Made by a program: the position numbers and the translations under genes. The notes beneath the pieces are model-generated. The model worked only from the letters and a program-made list of their open reading frames with translations. It did not search any database and was not told where the DNA came from. Positions 44,648-53,471 of a stretch of DNA of 64,000 bases are shown one piece after another; within the stretch, counting starts at the first letter, position 1, and every line of letters starts with the position of its first letter. The DNA lies in NCBI RefSeq assembly GCF_000411255.1, contig NZ_KE150412.1:196197-260196 (forward strand), read 5' to 3'. Origin of the DNA: Paenibacillus sp. HGH0039. Lineage in GTDB: Bacteria; Bacillota; Bacilli; Paenibacillales; NBRC-103111.

Positions 44648-46186
44648 TCAACCTTTCCGGCTGCCGATTTCGAGAACCCGGTCCACCCATCCCTCATAAA
44701 ATTTCTGTTCATGAGATACCAGAATAAGGGTGCCCCCGAAGTGAATCAAGGCGTCGCGCAAAGCGTCTTTCGCTTCCGCATCCAGATGATTGGTCGGTTC
44801 GTCCATGATGAGCACATTGCAGGGCGAAAGCAGTAAACCGCACAGTTTCACTTTCGACTGCTCCCCTCCGCTCAGCGTACGAAGTGTTTGGGAAGCTCTC
44901 GTTTCATTTACTCCGCATTGTGCCAAATGACGCCGGATTTCTTTGTTGTTCAGCTGCGGATAACAGTCCGCTAAAAACCGAACCGGTGTCAGAGCGTCGT
45001 CTTCCCAGATCAAGTCCTGCTCATAGTAGCCGGTCTTAACATGTTCCCCAAAACGGAATCCGCCGGAAATAACCGGAATCCTTCGCAGGAGCGTTTTGAG
45101 CAGCGTGGATTTTCCGATCCCGTTAAATCCGGTGATGACGATCTTTTCCCCGCTTCTGACGGAAAAAGTTAACTTGGGCAGCAGAGGCGCCGCATACCCG
45201 GCTTCCAGTTCGTTTACACGAAGAGCCGTCTGAGACCCCAGCGGCAGTTCCCTAAAGCGGATGAACGGCCTCGAGACAAAAGCAGGCGCCTCGATCCGCT
45301 CGATTTTATCCAGCTGCTTTTGGCGCCCGCGGGCGATTCTGGAGTTAACTCCGGCCTTATTTTTACGGATATACGCCTCCGTCCTTTGAATCGTTTTCTG
45401 CTGGGCATTGTACTGCCGGATATGATCCTCCCGTAAATGCTCCTTTTGCCGGAGGAAATGCGAATAGTTGCCCGGGTATTTTTTGATCGATCCGCCTTCT
45501 ATATCGCAGATGCCGGTCGTGATTTTATCGAGAAAGGCAGCATCATGCGAAATCACGACGAAAGCGTTAGTTAAGGACGTTAAATAATCCGCCAACCAGC
45601 TGACATGTTCTTTATCGAGAAAATTCGTAGGCTCGTCGAGCAGCAGCACATCCGGTTTTTCCAGAAGAAGCTTGGCCAGAATGACCTTGGCCCGCTGCCC
45701 TCCGCTCAATTCTTGAATGGGACGGCCGGTACCGATGGCGCTCAGCCCAAGTCCGTTCACGACCTTCTGAATGGTACTGTCCACCTCATAAAATTCCAGC
45801 CTCTCCAGCTCTTCCTGATAGCGTGCGGCTTTCAGCAACGGTTCTTCCATTCCGGTGCTTGCGCTCTCTTCATAAAGGGCGTTCATTTTCGTTTCCAGTT
45901 CGAACAGGGAGGCAAAAGCCGTTTTCAAATACTCCCCTATTGTCCGGTTTCCGTCGATGACGGCGTACTGGTCGAGATAACCGATCCGGATGTTCGACTG
46001 CCATCGGACCGTTCCCTCATCGGGTATAATCTCTCCCGTTAAAATGCCCAGCAGGGTGCTTTTTCCTGTGCCGTTCTGCCCGACGACACCCAAGTGTTCC
46101 CCTTTGAACAATTCAAAATCGACCTGTTTATATAACGTTCTGTCTCCGAAAGAGTGGGACATGCCCGTAATCTCCAGTAAGCTCAT
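44648..46186 (-). CDS. ABC-F family ATPase (ribosome-protection/regulatory type)
   Basis: A 512-aa protein starting at MSLLEITGMSHSFGD (ATG 46186 after AAGGAGAAG); upstream codons are leader. There are two ATPase domains and no membrane part: Walker A GQNGTGKST and GFNGIGKST, signatures LSGGQRAK and LSGGEQSK, Walker B DVLLLDEPTNFLD and VLIMDEPTNHLD. The linker between them carries a basic helix (AYIRKNKAGVNSRIARGRQKQLDKIERIEA). ABC-F proteins bind the ribosomal E-site; some displace antibiotics. A terminator directly in front of the start suggests antibiotic-induced attenuation, as known for several ABC-F resistance genes. Confidence 0.88.
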   Translation of the reverse strand: MSLLEITGMSHSFGDRTLYKQVDFELFKGEHLGVVGQNGTGKSTLLGILTGEIIPDEGTVRWQSNIRIGYLDQYAVIDGNRTIGEYLKTAFASLFELETKMNALYEESASTGMEEPLLKAARYQEELERLEFYEVDSTIQKVVNGLGLSAIGTGRPIQELSGGQRAKVILAKLLLEKPDVLLLDEPTNFLDKEHVSWLADYLTSLTNAFVVISHDAAFLDKITTGICDIEGGSIKKYPGNYSHFLRQKEHLREDHIRQYNAQQKTIQRTEAYIRKNKAGVNSRIARGRQKQLDKIERIEAPAFVSRPFIRFRELPLGSQTALRVNELEAGYAAPLLPKLTFSVRSGEKIVITGFNGIGKSTLLKTLLRRIPVISGGFRFGEHVKTGYYEQDLIWEDDALTPVRFLADCYPQLNNKEIRRHLAQCGVNETRASQTLRTLSGGEQSKVKLCGLLLSPCNVLIMDEPTNHLDAEAKDALRDALIHFGGTLILVSHEQKFYEGWVDRVLEIGSRKG

Positions 46187-46210
46187 GTGTGTCTTCTCCT
46201 TTTCTCCATA

Positions 46211-46258
46211 AAAAAAAGCAGAAAGATTGCGCCGATACGGCACAAGCCTTCTGCTTTC
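46211..46258 (-). terminator. Attenuator terminator in the ABC-F leader
   Basis: On the minus strand AAAGCAGAA (46249-46257) pairs with TTCTGCTTT, followed by T8, ending about 25 bp before the ABC-F start codon. A terminator in front of a gene it would silence indicates attenuation control. Confidence 0.7.
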
Positions 46259-46352
46259 TGTATTTTGCGTGCAAATACAGCAATACGATCTTCAGCCGGA
46301 AACTGAACAAGGTATCACAAAAGGCTGCAGACAAACTATTGTCTGCAGCCTT
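46258..46352 (-). promoter_or_regulatory. Leader hairpins upstream of the ABC-F attenuator
   Basis: Two perfect stems precede the terminator on the minus strand. One has arms GGCTGCAGACA and TGTCTGCAGCC (46323-46350), which with its short T-run could also end the proS transcript. The other has arms CTGTATTT and AAATACAG (46258-46280) and abuts the terminator stem. Confidence 0.5.
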
Positions 46353-46448
46353 AATCTAACCGGCGGACAGCAGCTCAAATAAGCACGAGAGTTTCATGCG
46401 AAATTTGAAAACTATCAGCCGATGAATGAAAAGCGTTTCGCTTCTCGA

Positions 46449-46535
46449 TTAAGCTCCGGACAACGTTTCATCGTTTGGTTCCGATTGTTCGGAGCAGCGT
46501 TTTGGATATCGTTTTTCAGTTTCCCAGCGGTTCAT
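46449..46535 (-). CDS. Candidate 28-aa leader peptide of the ABC-F gene
   Basis: A 28-codon frame, MNRWETEKRYPKRC..., with an AAAGGGAG ribosome site 7 bp from the ATG. It lies just after a strong promoter and before the leader hairpins of the ABC-F gene. Short translated leaders with early rare or bulky codons are the sensors in many antibiotic-inducible attenuators. No family is assignable to so short a peptide. Confidence 0.5.
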   Translation of the reverse strand: MNRWETEKRYPKRCSEQSEPNDETLSGA

Positions 46536-46562
46536 GCGGAATACTCCCTTTCATTTGGAGCT

Positions 46563-46591
46563 ATTTTATAACGCTCATGCGCCCGTGTCAA
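46563..46591 (-). promoter_or_regulatory. Sigma-A promoter of the ABC-F leader
   Basis: Minus-strand TTGACA (46586-46591), 17-bp spacer, TAAAAT (46563-46568). It overlaps the last codons of proS, so the ABC-F leader has its own promoter. Confidence 0.7.
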
Positions 46592-48309
46592 TACGTGGGT
46601 TTGGATAAACGAACCTGATCGAGAATGCGCTCGCAAGCAGCTTGGAAGGTAATGGTTTCTTTCAACCCGCTTCTGCGTTCTACAAACTCCACCTTGCCTT
46701 GCCCGGCGTCTTTGCCGAATACAACGCGGAATGGAATCCCTATCAAGTCCGAATCCTTGAATTTAACCCCGGGGCGTTCGTCTCTGTCATCCATCAGCAC
46801 CTCGACCCCGTTCTCTTGTAGACGCCGATAAATGTCATTCGCCGCTTGAACTTGAACGTCGTCTTTGATAGAGACCGGAATGAGATGAGCCTGATAGGGC
46901 GCCAGAGCCAGAGGCCAGATTATGCCGTTCGTATCATGATTCTGCTCGATCACGGCGGAAAGAATACGGGAAACGCCGATTCCGTAACAGCCCATTATCA
47001 TGCGGGTGCTTTTGCCGGCCGCGTCCAGGAAAGACGCTTCCAGTTTATCACTGTACTTCGTTCCGAGTTTAAATACATGCCCGATTTCAATCCCGCGCGA
47101 TAATTTCAACACGCCTTCGGTACAACGCGGACATCTGTCTCCTTCTGCCGCTTGACGGAAATCGCCGACTTCCGAATTCGCCAAGTCACGGCCCGGATTG
47201 AGGTTTCTGTAATGATAGTCCGCTTCGTTGGCCCCTGCGATTCCGTACGCCATGCCGAGGACCTCTTCATCGACCAGGAGGGGAATGTTAAGGCCCAACG
47301 GCCCGACAAAACCCGCAGGCGCGCCGGTTGCTTCCTCCACGGCTGCCGCATCCGTTATGGAGAGATCATCGGCCCGGAGATAATTTTTCACTTTAATCTC
47401 GTTCACTTCCCGGTCACCTCTTACAACAACGGCGACGGGTCTGGTATCCGCCGTATAAACAATCGTTTTCATGATATCGGAAGGACGAATGCCCAGCGAC
47501 TGAACGAGCTGACCGATCGTGCGGATGTCGGGCGTATGAAACTTAACGGCCATCTCCTCCGATCGTTCGACGGAATCCGTCCGCACCGCCCGTGATTCCG
47601 CTCGTTCCAGATTAGCCGCATATTCACAAACGGTGCAAGCGGCAATCGTATCTTCCCCGATATCGGCCAGCGCCATAAATTCATGGGTGCCGCCTTCTCC
47701 GCCTATCGCACCCGCATCGGCCTCGACTGCACGGAAATTTACTTCACAACGCGTTAGGATCCGGCTGTAAGTTTGAAACATCTGCTGGTACGATTCATCC
47801 AGCCCTTCCCAATCGGTATCGAAGGAATAGCCGTCTTTCATAAGAAACTCGCGTCCGCGCAGCAGGCCGAAACGGGGACGCCGCTCGTCTCGGAATTTCG
47901 TCTGGATCTGATAGAGCGTGACCGGCAGTTTGCGGTAAGAGTTTATTTCCCCCCGCACGATCGAAGTAATGACTTCCTCATGTGTCGGTCCCAGCGTGAA
48001 TTCCCGGTCGTGCCGGTCGTTCAGGCGCATCAATTCCGGGCCGTACACCGAGTATCTTCCCGATTCTTTCCATAGTTCGGCAGGCTGCATAACCGGCATG
48101 AGCATCTCCTGAGCCCCGGCCCTATCCATCTCCTCGCGTACAATCTGCTCCGCCTTGCGCAGAACTCTTCTTCCTAGGGGCAGGTAAGTATAAATCCCCG
48201 CCGCCAGTTGGCGGATAAATCCCGCCCGCAGCATGAGCCGGTGACTGATCACTTCGGCGTCCGCGGGAGATTCTCGTAAAGTTGTCAGCAATAATCGGCT
48301 TTGGCGCAT
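46588..48309 (-). CDS. proS: Prolyl-tRNA synthetase
   Basis: A 573-aa class II synthetase of the bacterial ProS type, with motif 2 region FRDERRPRFGLLRGREFLMKD, an editing insertion (about 225-400), motif 3 region MGCYGIGVSRILSAVIEQ and the C-terminal anticodon-binding domain. It charges tRNA-Pro for protein synthesis. The CCTTTG-side AAAGGAGAGGG ribosome site is clear. A T-box leader upstream couples its expression to uncharged tRNA-Pro. Confidence 0.95.
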   Translation of the reverse strand: MRQSRLLLTTLRESPADAEVISHRLMLRAGFIRQLAAGIYTYLPLGRRVLRKAEQIVREEMDRAGAQEMLMPVMQPAELWKESGRYSVYGPELMRLNDRHDREFTLGPTHEEVITSIVRGEINSYRKLPVTLYQIQTKFRDERRPRFGLLRGREFLMKDGYSFDTDWEGLDESYQQMFQTYSRILTRCEVNFRAVEADAGAIGGEGGTHEFMALADIGEDTIAACTVCEYAANLERAESRAVRTDSVERSEEMAVKFHTPDIRTIGQLVQSLGIRPSDIMKTIVYTADTRPVAVVVRGDREVNEIKVKNYLRADDLSITDAAAVEEATGAPAGFVGPLGLNIPLLVDEEVLGMAYGIAGANEADYHYRNLNPGRDLANSEVGDFRQAAEGDRCPRCTEGVLKLSRGIEIGHVFKLGTKYSDKLEASFLDAAGKSTRMIMGCYGIGVSRILSAVIEQNHDTNGIIWPLALAPYQAHLIPVSIKDDVQVQAANDIYRRLQENGVEVLMDDRDERPGVKFKDSDLIGIPFRVVFGKDAGQGKVEFVERRSGLKETITFQAACERILDQVRLSKPTY

Positions 48310-48346
48310 TGTTCCCTCTCCTTTGTATGATCATGTTGAAGCCCGT

Positions 48347-48612
48347 AAAAAAACAAAAAGACACATCCGTCAGGGACGAATGTGTCGTGTTACCACCCTA
48401 ATTCAACCGCGCAGGTGTGCGAGGTCCTCATTCGGATAACGGCATGACCCGGTAACGGTTAACCAGCATCCTCAAATGAGGTTTCCGTTACAGCTGGCAA
48501 GGCGGGAGAGAGTCCAATCGCTTCGTGAAACCTTTCAGCCGGCGGGTTTCATCTCTGTACGGCGATCGCTGAACTCTGTATCCTTGTTCAACGCTTTTCA
48601 CGTGTAATTATT
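48347..48612 (-). promoter_or_regulatory. T-box leader of proS
   Basis: The T-box sequence AGGGTGGTAACACG is at 48386-48399 (minus strand), followed by a terminator (GACACAT with ATGTGTC, 48360-48386, then T5). Stem I closes with CAAGG/CCUUG and AGAGUUC/GGACUCU; its internal loop CUCCCG contains the Pro codon CCC (48504-48506), the likely specifier. Uncharged tRNA-Pro would favour read-through into proS. Confidence 0.92.
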
Positions 48613-48618
48613 TTTCTC

Positions 48619-48647
48619 AATTTACATGAAAGTTTTGCTGCCGTCAA
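48619..48647 (-). promoter_or_regulatory. Promoter of the proS T-box transcript
   Basis: Minus-strand TTGACG (48642-48647), 17-bp spacer, TAAATT (48619-48624), immediately upstream of the T-box leader. Confidence 0.65.
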
Positions 48648-48775
48648 GCGGGCAATACCAAGGGCCTCAATTTGTGCCTGGTGCGGACACTATTTTGTAA
48701 AAGCCATTTTGGATGGAATCGCTCACGGACTTCGTATATACCAAGGTTATGGAAATGTCGCATACGGCTATCCAT

Positions 48776-48822
48776 GCAAAAAAGGCCTCCGCCAAACCGC
48801 AAGGTACGATTCAGGGAGGCGT
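48776..48822 (-). terminator. Terminator of the acetyltransferase gene
   Basis: GCCTCC and GGAGGC arms around a long loop, with C-T6 following on the minus strand, 5 bp past the stop codon. Confidence 0.7.
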
Positions 48823-48826
48823 AATT

Positions 48827-49381
48827 TTAATCGAATATCAGGTACCAGTACAGCGCAATTTCATTGCTTTGTTTGTCGAGACCTTTATACAAGCAGGAGT
48901 CGAAACCGCCTAGGACAAACCCGCAGCTTTCGTAAAATTTGCAGGCCCGGACGTTATTGTTTTGCGTCTCCAGCATGATTCCCGGCATTCCCCCTGCCCT
49001 CGCCCAGTTCTCGGCCTGTTCAATCAGCCTGCGGCCGGCGCCGTATCTTCGGTAGGCGGGGTCAACTTTAATGTCCTCGACGTAAGCGTACCCGTTCCAG
49101 TTCTTCCTAAGCAGAACTTGACCTGCGATCCGGTTATCCATGCAGGCCAGATACATGACTTGATCGGGATTTCCGATATAGCCGGCATACCCGGTGTCCT
49201 CCGTTTCCGCGTCCGGCTCGTCCGCATACCTTTTCGTATAGTGGGCCACTTCTTCAACCGCATAGCCGATCCGACGGTCCTCAAGAGTAAGGACGAGTAC
49301 GGAATCGACGATAAAGCTCCCGTCCACTTCAATGCCCTCGAATTCGTCCTCCGCAGTTAATTCTCTGATCCGAATATCCAT
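48827..49381 (-). CDS. satA: GNAT acetyltransferase, streptothricin-acetyltransferase (SatA) type
   Basis: A 184-aa GNAT protein; of two in-frame ATGs I use the second (49381), 7 bp from GGGAGG. It closely resembles Bacillus SatA/YyaR: NWNGYAYVEDIKVDPAYRRY, then GAGRRLIEQAENWA (acetyl-CoA loop), GGMPGIMLETQNNNVRACKF and YESCGFVLGGFDSCLYKG. SatA acetylates streptothricin. In a butirosin producer it may give resistance to competitors; it is not known to act on aminoglycosides. Confidence 0.85.
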   Translation of the reverse strand: MDIRIRELTAEDEFEGIEVDGSFIVDSVLVLTLEDRRIGYAVEEVAHYTKRYADEPDAETEDTGYAGYIGNPDQVMYLACMDNRIAGQVLLRKNWNGYAYVEDIKVDPAYRRYGAGRRLIEQAENWARAGGMPGIMLETQNNNVRACKFYESCGFVLGGFDSCLYKGLDKQSNEIALYWYLIFD

Positions 49382-49558
49382 GTCCATCCTCCCGACTGTT
49401 TGTTTTGCAACCGCACAAGCATGAGGAACGAACGGATACTGGTGGTCCGCGGACTTAACGAAACACGTAGTTCTCCTTCATCTTTCAGCCTCCCCCAATC
49501 GAATCTCCAGGCACCTTTCTTCTCCGGCAGCTCGTCCGCAGGCGGCAAAAAAGACCGT

Positions 49559-50347
49559 CTATTCGGCACCCGGCAATCCGTACTTTTGTATCCAGCCGTC
49601 CATATTTTTCTCAAACTTGCTCCGGGTCAAAATCTCGTGTGTGATAAAATGGCCGTTATAAAACAAGCTGTAACTGGTGTAAGGCGTTGGCGCGGATTGC
49701 GCTTCTCCGGTCGATACGATTCGTCTGGTTTCAACCGGAATGGAACGCTCACGTGCGCAATCCTCAAGCTCTCCCACGTAATGATCCGTATAGGGGCACT
49801 GGGCGGTGTACAGAACCTGAAATCCTTTTACAACGTCCACTTTCTGCTCATGAACGCTTTGTTTAAATTTCGGTGTCGGGGCGTCTTCCTTGAATTTCTG
49901 CACGACTAACTCGAAATAAGGAGGCGCCTGATCGCAGACTTCGAATCCGTTATGGGTAAAAAAAGATTTGTCGGATAAATAGGGCCGCTTCGTCCGGCTC
50001 GTTACCGCTATCGCCCCATTCGTCGCGCCCGCTTCCTCCAGGCATTCCCTTAGAAGCTTTTTACCGTAGCCCTTGCCTTTGTATGAGCCGGCTACCCAGA
50101 AGCAGTTGATATAGATGTAACCGGGAGCTTCCACCGGACACCAGGCGTATTCCGCCGGAATATATTCGATGAATACTTTCTGCCGGACATCCAGCTTTTT
50201 GAAACGCAAACCTTCCTGAAAGCGCTGCTCCAGCCATTCCTTTTTCAACTGGACTCCGTTGGCGCATTTCTTATCCGATATCGCACAGCAAATATGTTCC
50301 CGGCTGATATTCTCGGTGTTTAACGTAACCATTCCCGGTTCGTTCAT
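49559..50347 (-). CDS. GNAT N-acetyltransferase with C-terminal YoaP domain
   Basis: A 262-aa protein with GGGAGGGG before the ATG. Residues about 65-145 form a GNAT core (YINCFWVAGSYKGKGYGKKL, acetyl-CoA loop with GKGYGKK). Residues about 165-262 match the YoaP-like domain (FQVLYTAQCPYTDHYVGELE, YSLFYNGHFITHEILTRSKF). Proteins of this fused type are common in Bacillus and of unknown substrate. The thioredoxin-like CPYT in the YoaP part retains a single Cys. Gap 49382-49558 contains nothing convincing. Confidence 0.82.
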   Translation of the reverse strand: MNEPGMVTLNTENISREHICCAISDKKCANGVQLKKEWLEQRFQEGLRFKKLDVRQKVFIEYIPAEYAWCPVEAPGYIYINCFWVAGSYKGKGYGKKLLRECLEEAGATNGAIAVTSRTKRPYLSDKSFFTHNGFEVCDQAPPYFELVVQKFKEDAPTPKFKQSVHEQKVDVVKGFQVLYTAQCPYTDHYVGELEDCARERSIPVETRRIVSTGEAQSAPTPYTSYSLFYNGHFITHEILTRSKFEKNMDGWIQKYGLPGAE

Positions 50348-50441
50348 CCCGGCCCCTCCCTGATTCGTATACGTTAAGCTTACCTCAGCCCGGCGAAAAA
50401 AGCACGGACAGGATGGCGTCTATCAAGTACGCGGCTGAGGC

Positions 50442-50473
50442 AAAAAAAAGACGCATCCTGTAAGAATGCGCCA
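50442..50473 (-). terminator. Terminator of the AraC-type regulator gene
   Basis: ACGCAT (50451-50456) with ATGCGC (50466-50471), followed on the minus strand by T8, about 65 bp past the stop. Confidence 0.75.
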
Positions 50474-50535
50474 GTCGGGTATTCAAGATGATCTATCCAT
50501 TTTCCGCCAATGACACCGCACGTTTTAGTTAAACC

Positions 50536-52185
50536 TCAAGCCAACACTTTCAAGACATCGTCGATTTTTTTGCTGCGGGAGAGAATGCCGTAGTTCATCC
50601 AAGTGAGGAAATCGACCTCATAGACGCTGTTGTTCCGCACTCCGGGCAGCAGGGCGAGCCGCTCGTCTTCACGGGCTCCGGGCGTGTGTCCCCAGCGCTT
50701 GTCAAACGTCACAAACAAATGATCCGCATCCAGCTTGTCCAGCCATTCCGAAGTCAAGACGACACTTCTGCGCGAGCGGCCCGTTAATTGGCTGACGAGG
50801 CGGTGCGGGGTCAGTCCTAAATCTCCGTAAAGAACGGGACCCGTGTAGCCTTGCTCAGGCCCCCCGTACAAGATAACGGCTTCGGCTGAAATGCGCAGGA
50901 ACGCCACCGTCTGATCGCGAACGGAGCGTTCGAGGGCCTGTTTTGCTTTGTCCGCCCTACTTTCGTACTCGCCGATAATGTCCCGGACGCGGCCCTTCTT
51001 TCCGAGCAGATCCGCCGTTTTATCCAGCGTGGATTTCCAGTCCTCCCCCGGATGAGCCATCGTGTACGTGGGTGCCAGGCGGCTGTAGCCGGAAGGATGC
51101 GTACCGCCGTCCAATAAAATGAAATCGGGCTTCTCCTTCGTAAGCCCTTCCAGACTGCCATCCGAAACGTCGAATACAGGCACATCGCCCATGCCCAGAT
51201 AATCCTGCTTTCCCCATCCCTCGCTGTACCACTGCATAACCGGCGTAATCTCAAGAGCCAGCAAAAAATCTTCCAGGCACGGAGCGAACACCCGGACATG
51301 CTCCCGGTGATTGCGCCGGTATTGTCCCGGCGTAATGCCGACCGTCTGCTTAAACCGCCGGTTGAGATAATATTCATTGTTGAAACCGGCATCTCCGGCT
51401 ATGCCCGACAAAGGATCCTCGGTCAGCACGAGCAGCCGCTTCGTTCGTTCGATGCGGATCCGGTTCAAAAAATCGAGCGGAGTCGTTCCCGTCCGTTCTT
51501 TAAACAGACGGGAATACTTCCAGCGGTCCAAACCGGCGGCCGAAGCCAGCCCCTCTACTGTTTGCGTGCTCCGGTAATTATCCCGGATAACGGCAATCGA
51601 GCTTTCCACCGCCTGCATCGGATCGTGGCCGCCGGAACCGGCAGCGCGCTGCTGCAGGAGGAAGCGCAGAAATTCCTGAAAGCGCACGTAGGAATCGAAC
51701 GATTCGAATTCGGTGGCCGGCCGGCGGTGCTCATACAGCGCCTCCAACATCGTAACGCAGGAGGCAAAGGACAGGCAGACGATTTCGCCCGGTTCCAGCA
51801 GGTTCTCCTGCTCAGCTCCCCGCATCCGGGAGGGCGCCTCGTCGCGTCTGTCGGCCGCATCCGCGAAGTCGCTTGCCGCTTTCTCGCCAACTGTTTGCCT
51901 GGCCAGGACTTCGAATTTCAAGAGGTAGAAGCTTAAATCCGCTGCAGCCGATTGGATGCACGCACCGCTTCCGGGAGCGGCCAGGTAGCACTTCCCGCGC
52001 TCCGCGGCATAACTTTCTCCGTTCAGCGTCATGCCGCCGCTTCCGCCCGTTACCGCCATAACGTAATAGCTGTCCGCTCCGGCAGCCTCCTGTTTCCATC
52101 CCGAAGAAGCCGTTTCTCGGCTAATACCGGTCAGCTCGTAAAACGAGGCGCGCCGAGCAAAAGATCTGTCTTGGTTGTCATTCAT
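50536..52185 (-). CDS. AraC-type regulator fused to siderophore-binding domain (Btr/YbbB-like)
   Basis: A 549-aa protein. Residues about 1-180 are a cupin-like N-terminal part, about 190-290 an AraC helix-turn-helix pair (VEGLASAAGLDRWKYSRLFKE, SGIAGDAGFNNEYYLNRRFKQ), and about 295-549 a FeuA-like periplasmic-binding fold without signal peptide. This is the layout of Bacillus subtilis Btr, the activator of bacillibactin uptake that senses the ferric siderophore in the cytosol. It follows the binding-protein gene by 19 bp, under the same Fur box. The name Btr there is unrelated to butirosin. Confidence 0.85.
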   Translation of the reverse strand: MNDNQDRSFARRASFYELTGISRETASSGWKQEAAGADSYYVMAVTGGSGGMTLNGESYAAERGKCYLAAPGSGACIQSAAADLSFYLLKFEVLARQTVGEKAASDFADAADRRDEAPSRMRGAEQENLLEPGEIVCLSFASCVTMLEALYEHRRPATEFESFDSYVRFQEFLRFLLQQRAAGSGGHDPMQAVESSIAVIRDNYRSTQTVEGLASAAGLDRWKYSRLFKERTGTTPLDFLNRIRIERTKRLLVLTEDPLSGIAGDAGFNNEYYLNRRFKQTVGITPGQYRRNHREHVRVFAPCLEDFLLALEITPVMQWYSEGWGKQDYLGMGDVPVFDVSDGSLEGLTKEKPDFILLDGGTHPSGYSRLAPTYTMAHPGEDWKSTLDKTADLLGKKGRVRDIIGEYESRADKAKQALERSVRDQTVAFLRISAEAVILYGGPEQGYTGPVLYGDLGLTPHRLVSQLTGRSRRSVVLTSEWLDKLDADHLFVTFDKRWGHTPGAREDERLALLPGVRNNSVYEVDFLTWMNYGILSRSKKIDDVLKVLA

Positions 52186-52204
52186 GATCGCTCATCCTCA
52201 CGAG

Positions 52205-53188
52205 TTACTTGATCAGCAGCTTTAGCAGATCGTCTATTTTCATACCGTTAGCCAAAAAGGCGCCGGTTTGCCAGTGAGTACGTTCCACTTGGTAGACGTG
52301 TCCTTTTTTGACCGCAGGAACCGACTTCCAGAACGGGCTTTTTAGAAGCTGAACAGCTTCTTTGTTTTCTTCGGAAGCCCAAGTGCCGTTGGAAGGCAGC
52401 AGGATAATATGATCGGCGTCAATCTGTGGAATCATTTCTTCGGAAATGATTTGCTGGAACTCCTTCATCTCTTTGACCATCGGAGGCGGAGTAAGTCCCA
52501 GATCGCGGTACAGAATGGAACCGATAAACCGGTTGTTGATGCCGAACAGCGTAAATGTTTTTTCTCCCACGTTCAAACGGATTACGGCCACCTTTTCAGT
52601 GCCGACGGCTTTCTCCAGAGCCGTTTTCGCATCGTCGACCTTCTTCCGGTACTCCTTGAGAATAGCGTCTGCCTTCTCCGGCATTCCCAGCAGATCCGCC
52701 GTGGCTTTAAGGATAGCGGATGCATCGTTCAGCATTTCGTCCGGCAGCCGGTAAGTCGGAGCGACTTTAGAATACATGTCATATCTGGCTTTGTCTGCCC
52801 CTCCATCTACGATAATCAGATCGGGAGAGGCATCTAAAAGAGCCTCAATGCTTCCGGTCATATCAAACTTCGGCACATTCAGCTTCAAATATTCCTGAAT
52901 CCCCCAGTTAGGATGATACCACTGGACTACCGGAGTGACACCCAGAGCCGTTACGTAGTCTTCCATATAGATGGCCGCCACCCTTTTCGGCTGGGCCGGA
53001 ATTTCAACTTCACCGAAAGCATCTTTGACGACGCGTTTATTTTCCGTTGATTTCTCCCCTGCGGGAGTACTCTGTACGGCCGCTTTTTCTGCTCTCTCCG
53101 CTGGTCCCCCGCAGCCGGTTAAACTTGCCGTTAAAGCCAGTACTGCCAGCAGGTTCCACATGGCCCTCTTCGACCGTTTCTCTCTCAT
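52205..53188 (-). CDS. Iron-siderophore ABC transporter binding lipoprotein (FeuA-like)
   Basis: A 327-aa protein from MREKRSKRAMW (ATG 53188). A lipoprotein signal is clear: basic start, hydrophobic core, and lipobox LTGC, so Cys anchors it outside the membrane. The mature part is a helical-backbone binding protein (VVKDAFGEVEIPAQPKRV, AALGVTPVVQWYHPNW type) for a ferric siderophore. No permease or ATPase gene is beside it, so it must use components encoded elsewhere. It is controlled by a Fur box about 28 bp upstream and co-transcribed with the AraC-type regulator. Confidence 0.88.
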   Translation of the reverse strand: MREKRSKRAMWNLLAVLALTASLTGCGGPAERAEKAAVQSTPAGEKSTENKRVVKDAFGEVEIPAQPKRVAAIYMEDYVTALGVTPVVQWYHPNWGIQEYLKLNVPKFDMTGSIEALLDASPDLIIVDGGADKARYDMYSKVAPTYRLPDEMLNDASAILKATADLLGMPEKADAILKEYRKKVDDAKTALEKAVGTEKVAVIRLNVGEKTFTLFGINNRFIGSILYRDLGLTPPPMVKEMKEFQQIISEEMIPQIDADHIILLPSNGTWASEENKEAVQLLKSPFWKSVPAVKKGHVYQVERTHWQTGAFLANGMKIDDLLKLLIK

Positions 53189-53215
53189 GTATCCATTCGC
53201 CCCCATCAATGATTT

Positions 53216-53230
53216 TGATAATCATTCTCA
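53216..53230 (-). promoter_or_regulatory. Fur box
   Basis: TGATAATCATTCTCA matches the 7-1-7 consensus TGATAATNATTATCA with one mismatch. It sits directly upstream of the FeuA-like gene, predicting repression in iron-replete cells. The 53231-53471 gap beyond it is AT-rich and otherwise empty. Confidence 0.85.
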
Positions 53231-53471
53231 ATGATTTAGGTTTAGTCTACTTCACTTTCGCAGATTTCCGCAATACACATCGGGTATATTTTTTTATACA
53301 TCCGTGAAAATACATTATTTTTGATAGAGTACGGGTATTTAATTGTAAAGTATCATTTTCCGTTGAATTTTATTATTTACGAAATTCAAAACTCAAATTA
53401 ACATAAATATGTATTTTTACTAATATTGGTAAATTGAATTTTTAACATTTATGGAAAGGAGGTCATATGGC

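Noticed and set aside
46128-46334. Minus-strand frame through the ABC-F attenuator, considered as an alternative leader
   Set aside because: It has no ATG or ribosome site and reads through the terminator and into the ABC-F gene in another frame; the 28-codon frame at 46449-46535 is better supported.
48713-48913. 66-codon plus-strand frame beside the proS T-box
   Set aside because: No ribosome site, and it spans the terminator and end of the acetyltransferase gene on the other strand.
49357-49614. 85-codon minus-strand frame between satA and the YoaP gene
   Set aside because: It overlaps both neighbours in other frames and has no ribosome site.
50536-52185. Btr-like AraC regulator as a butirosin pathway regulator
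   Set aside because: The shared name is coincidence: its fused domain is siderophore-binding and it sits under a Fur box beside a FeuA-like gene.
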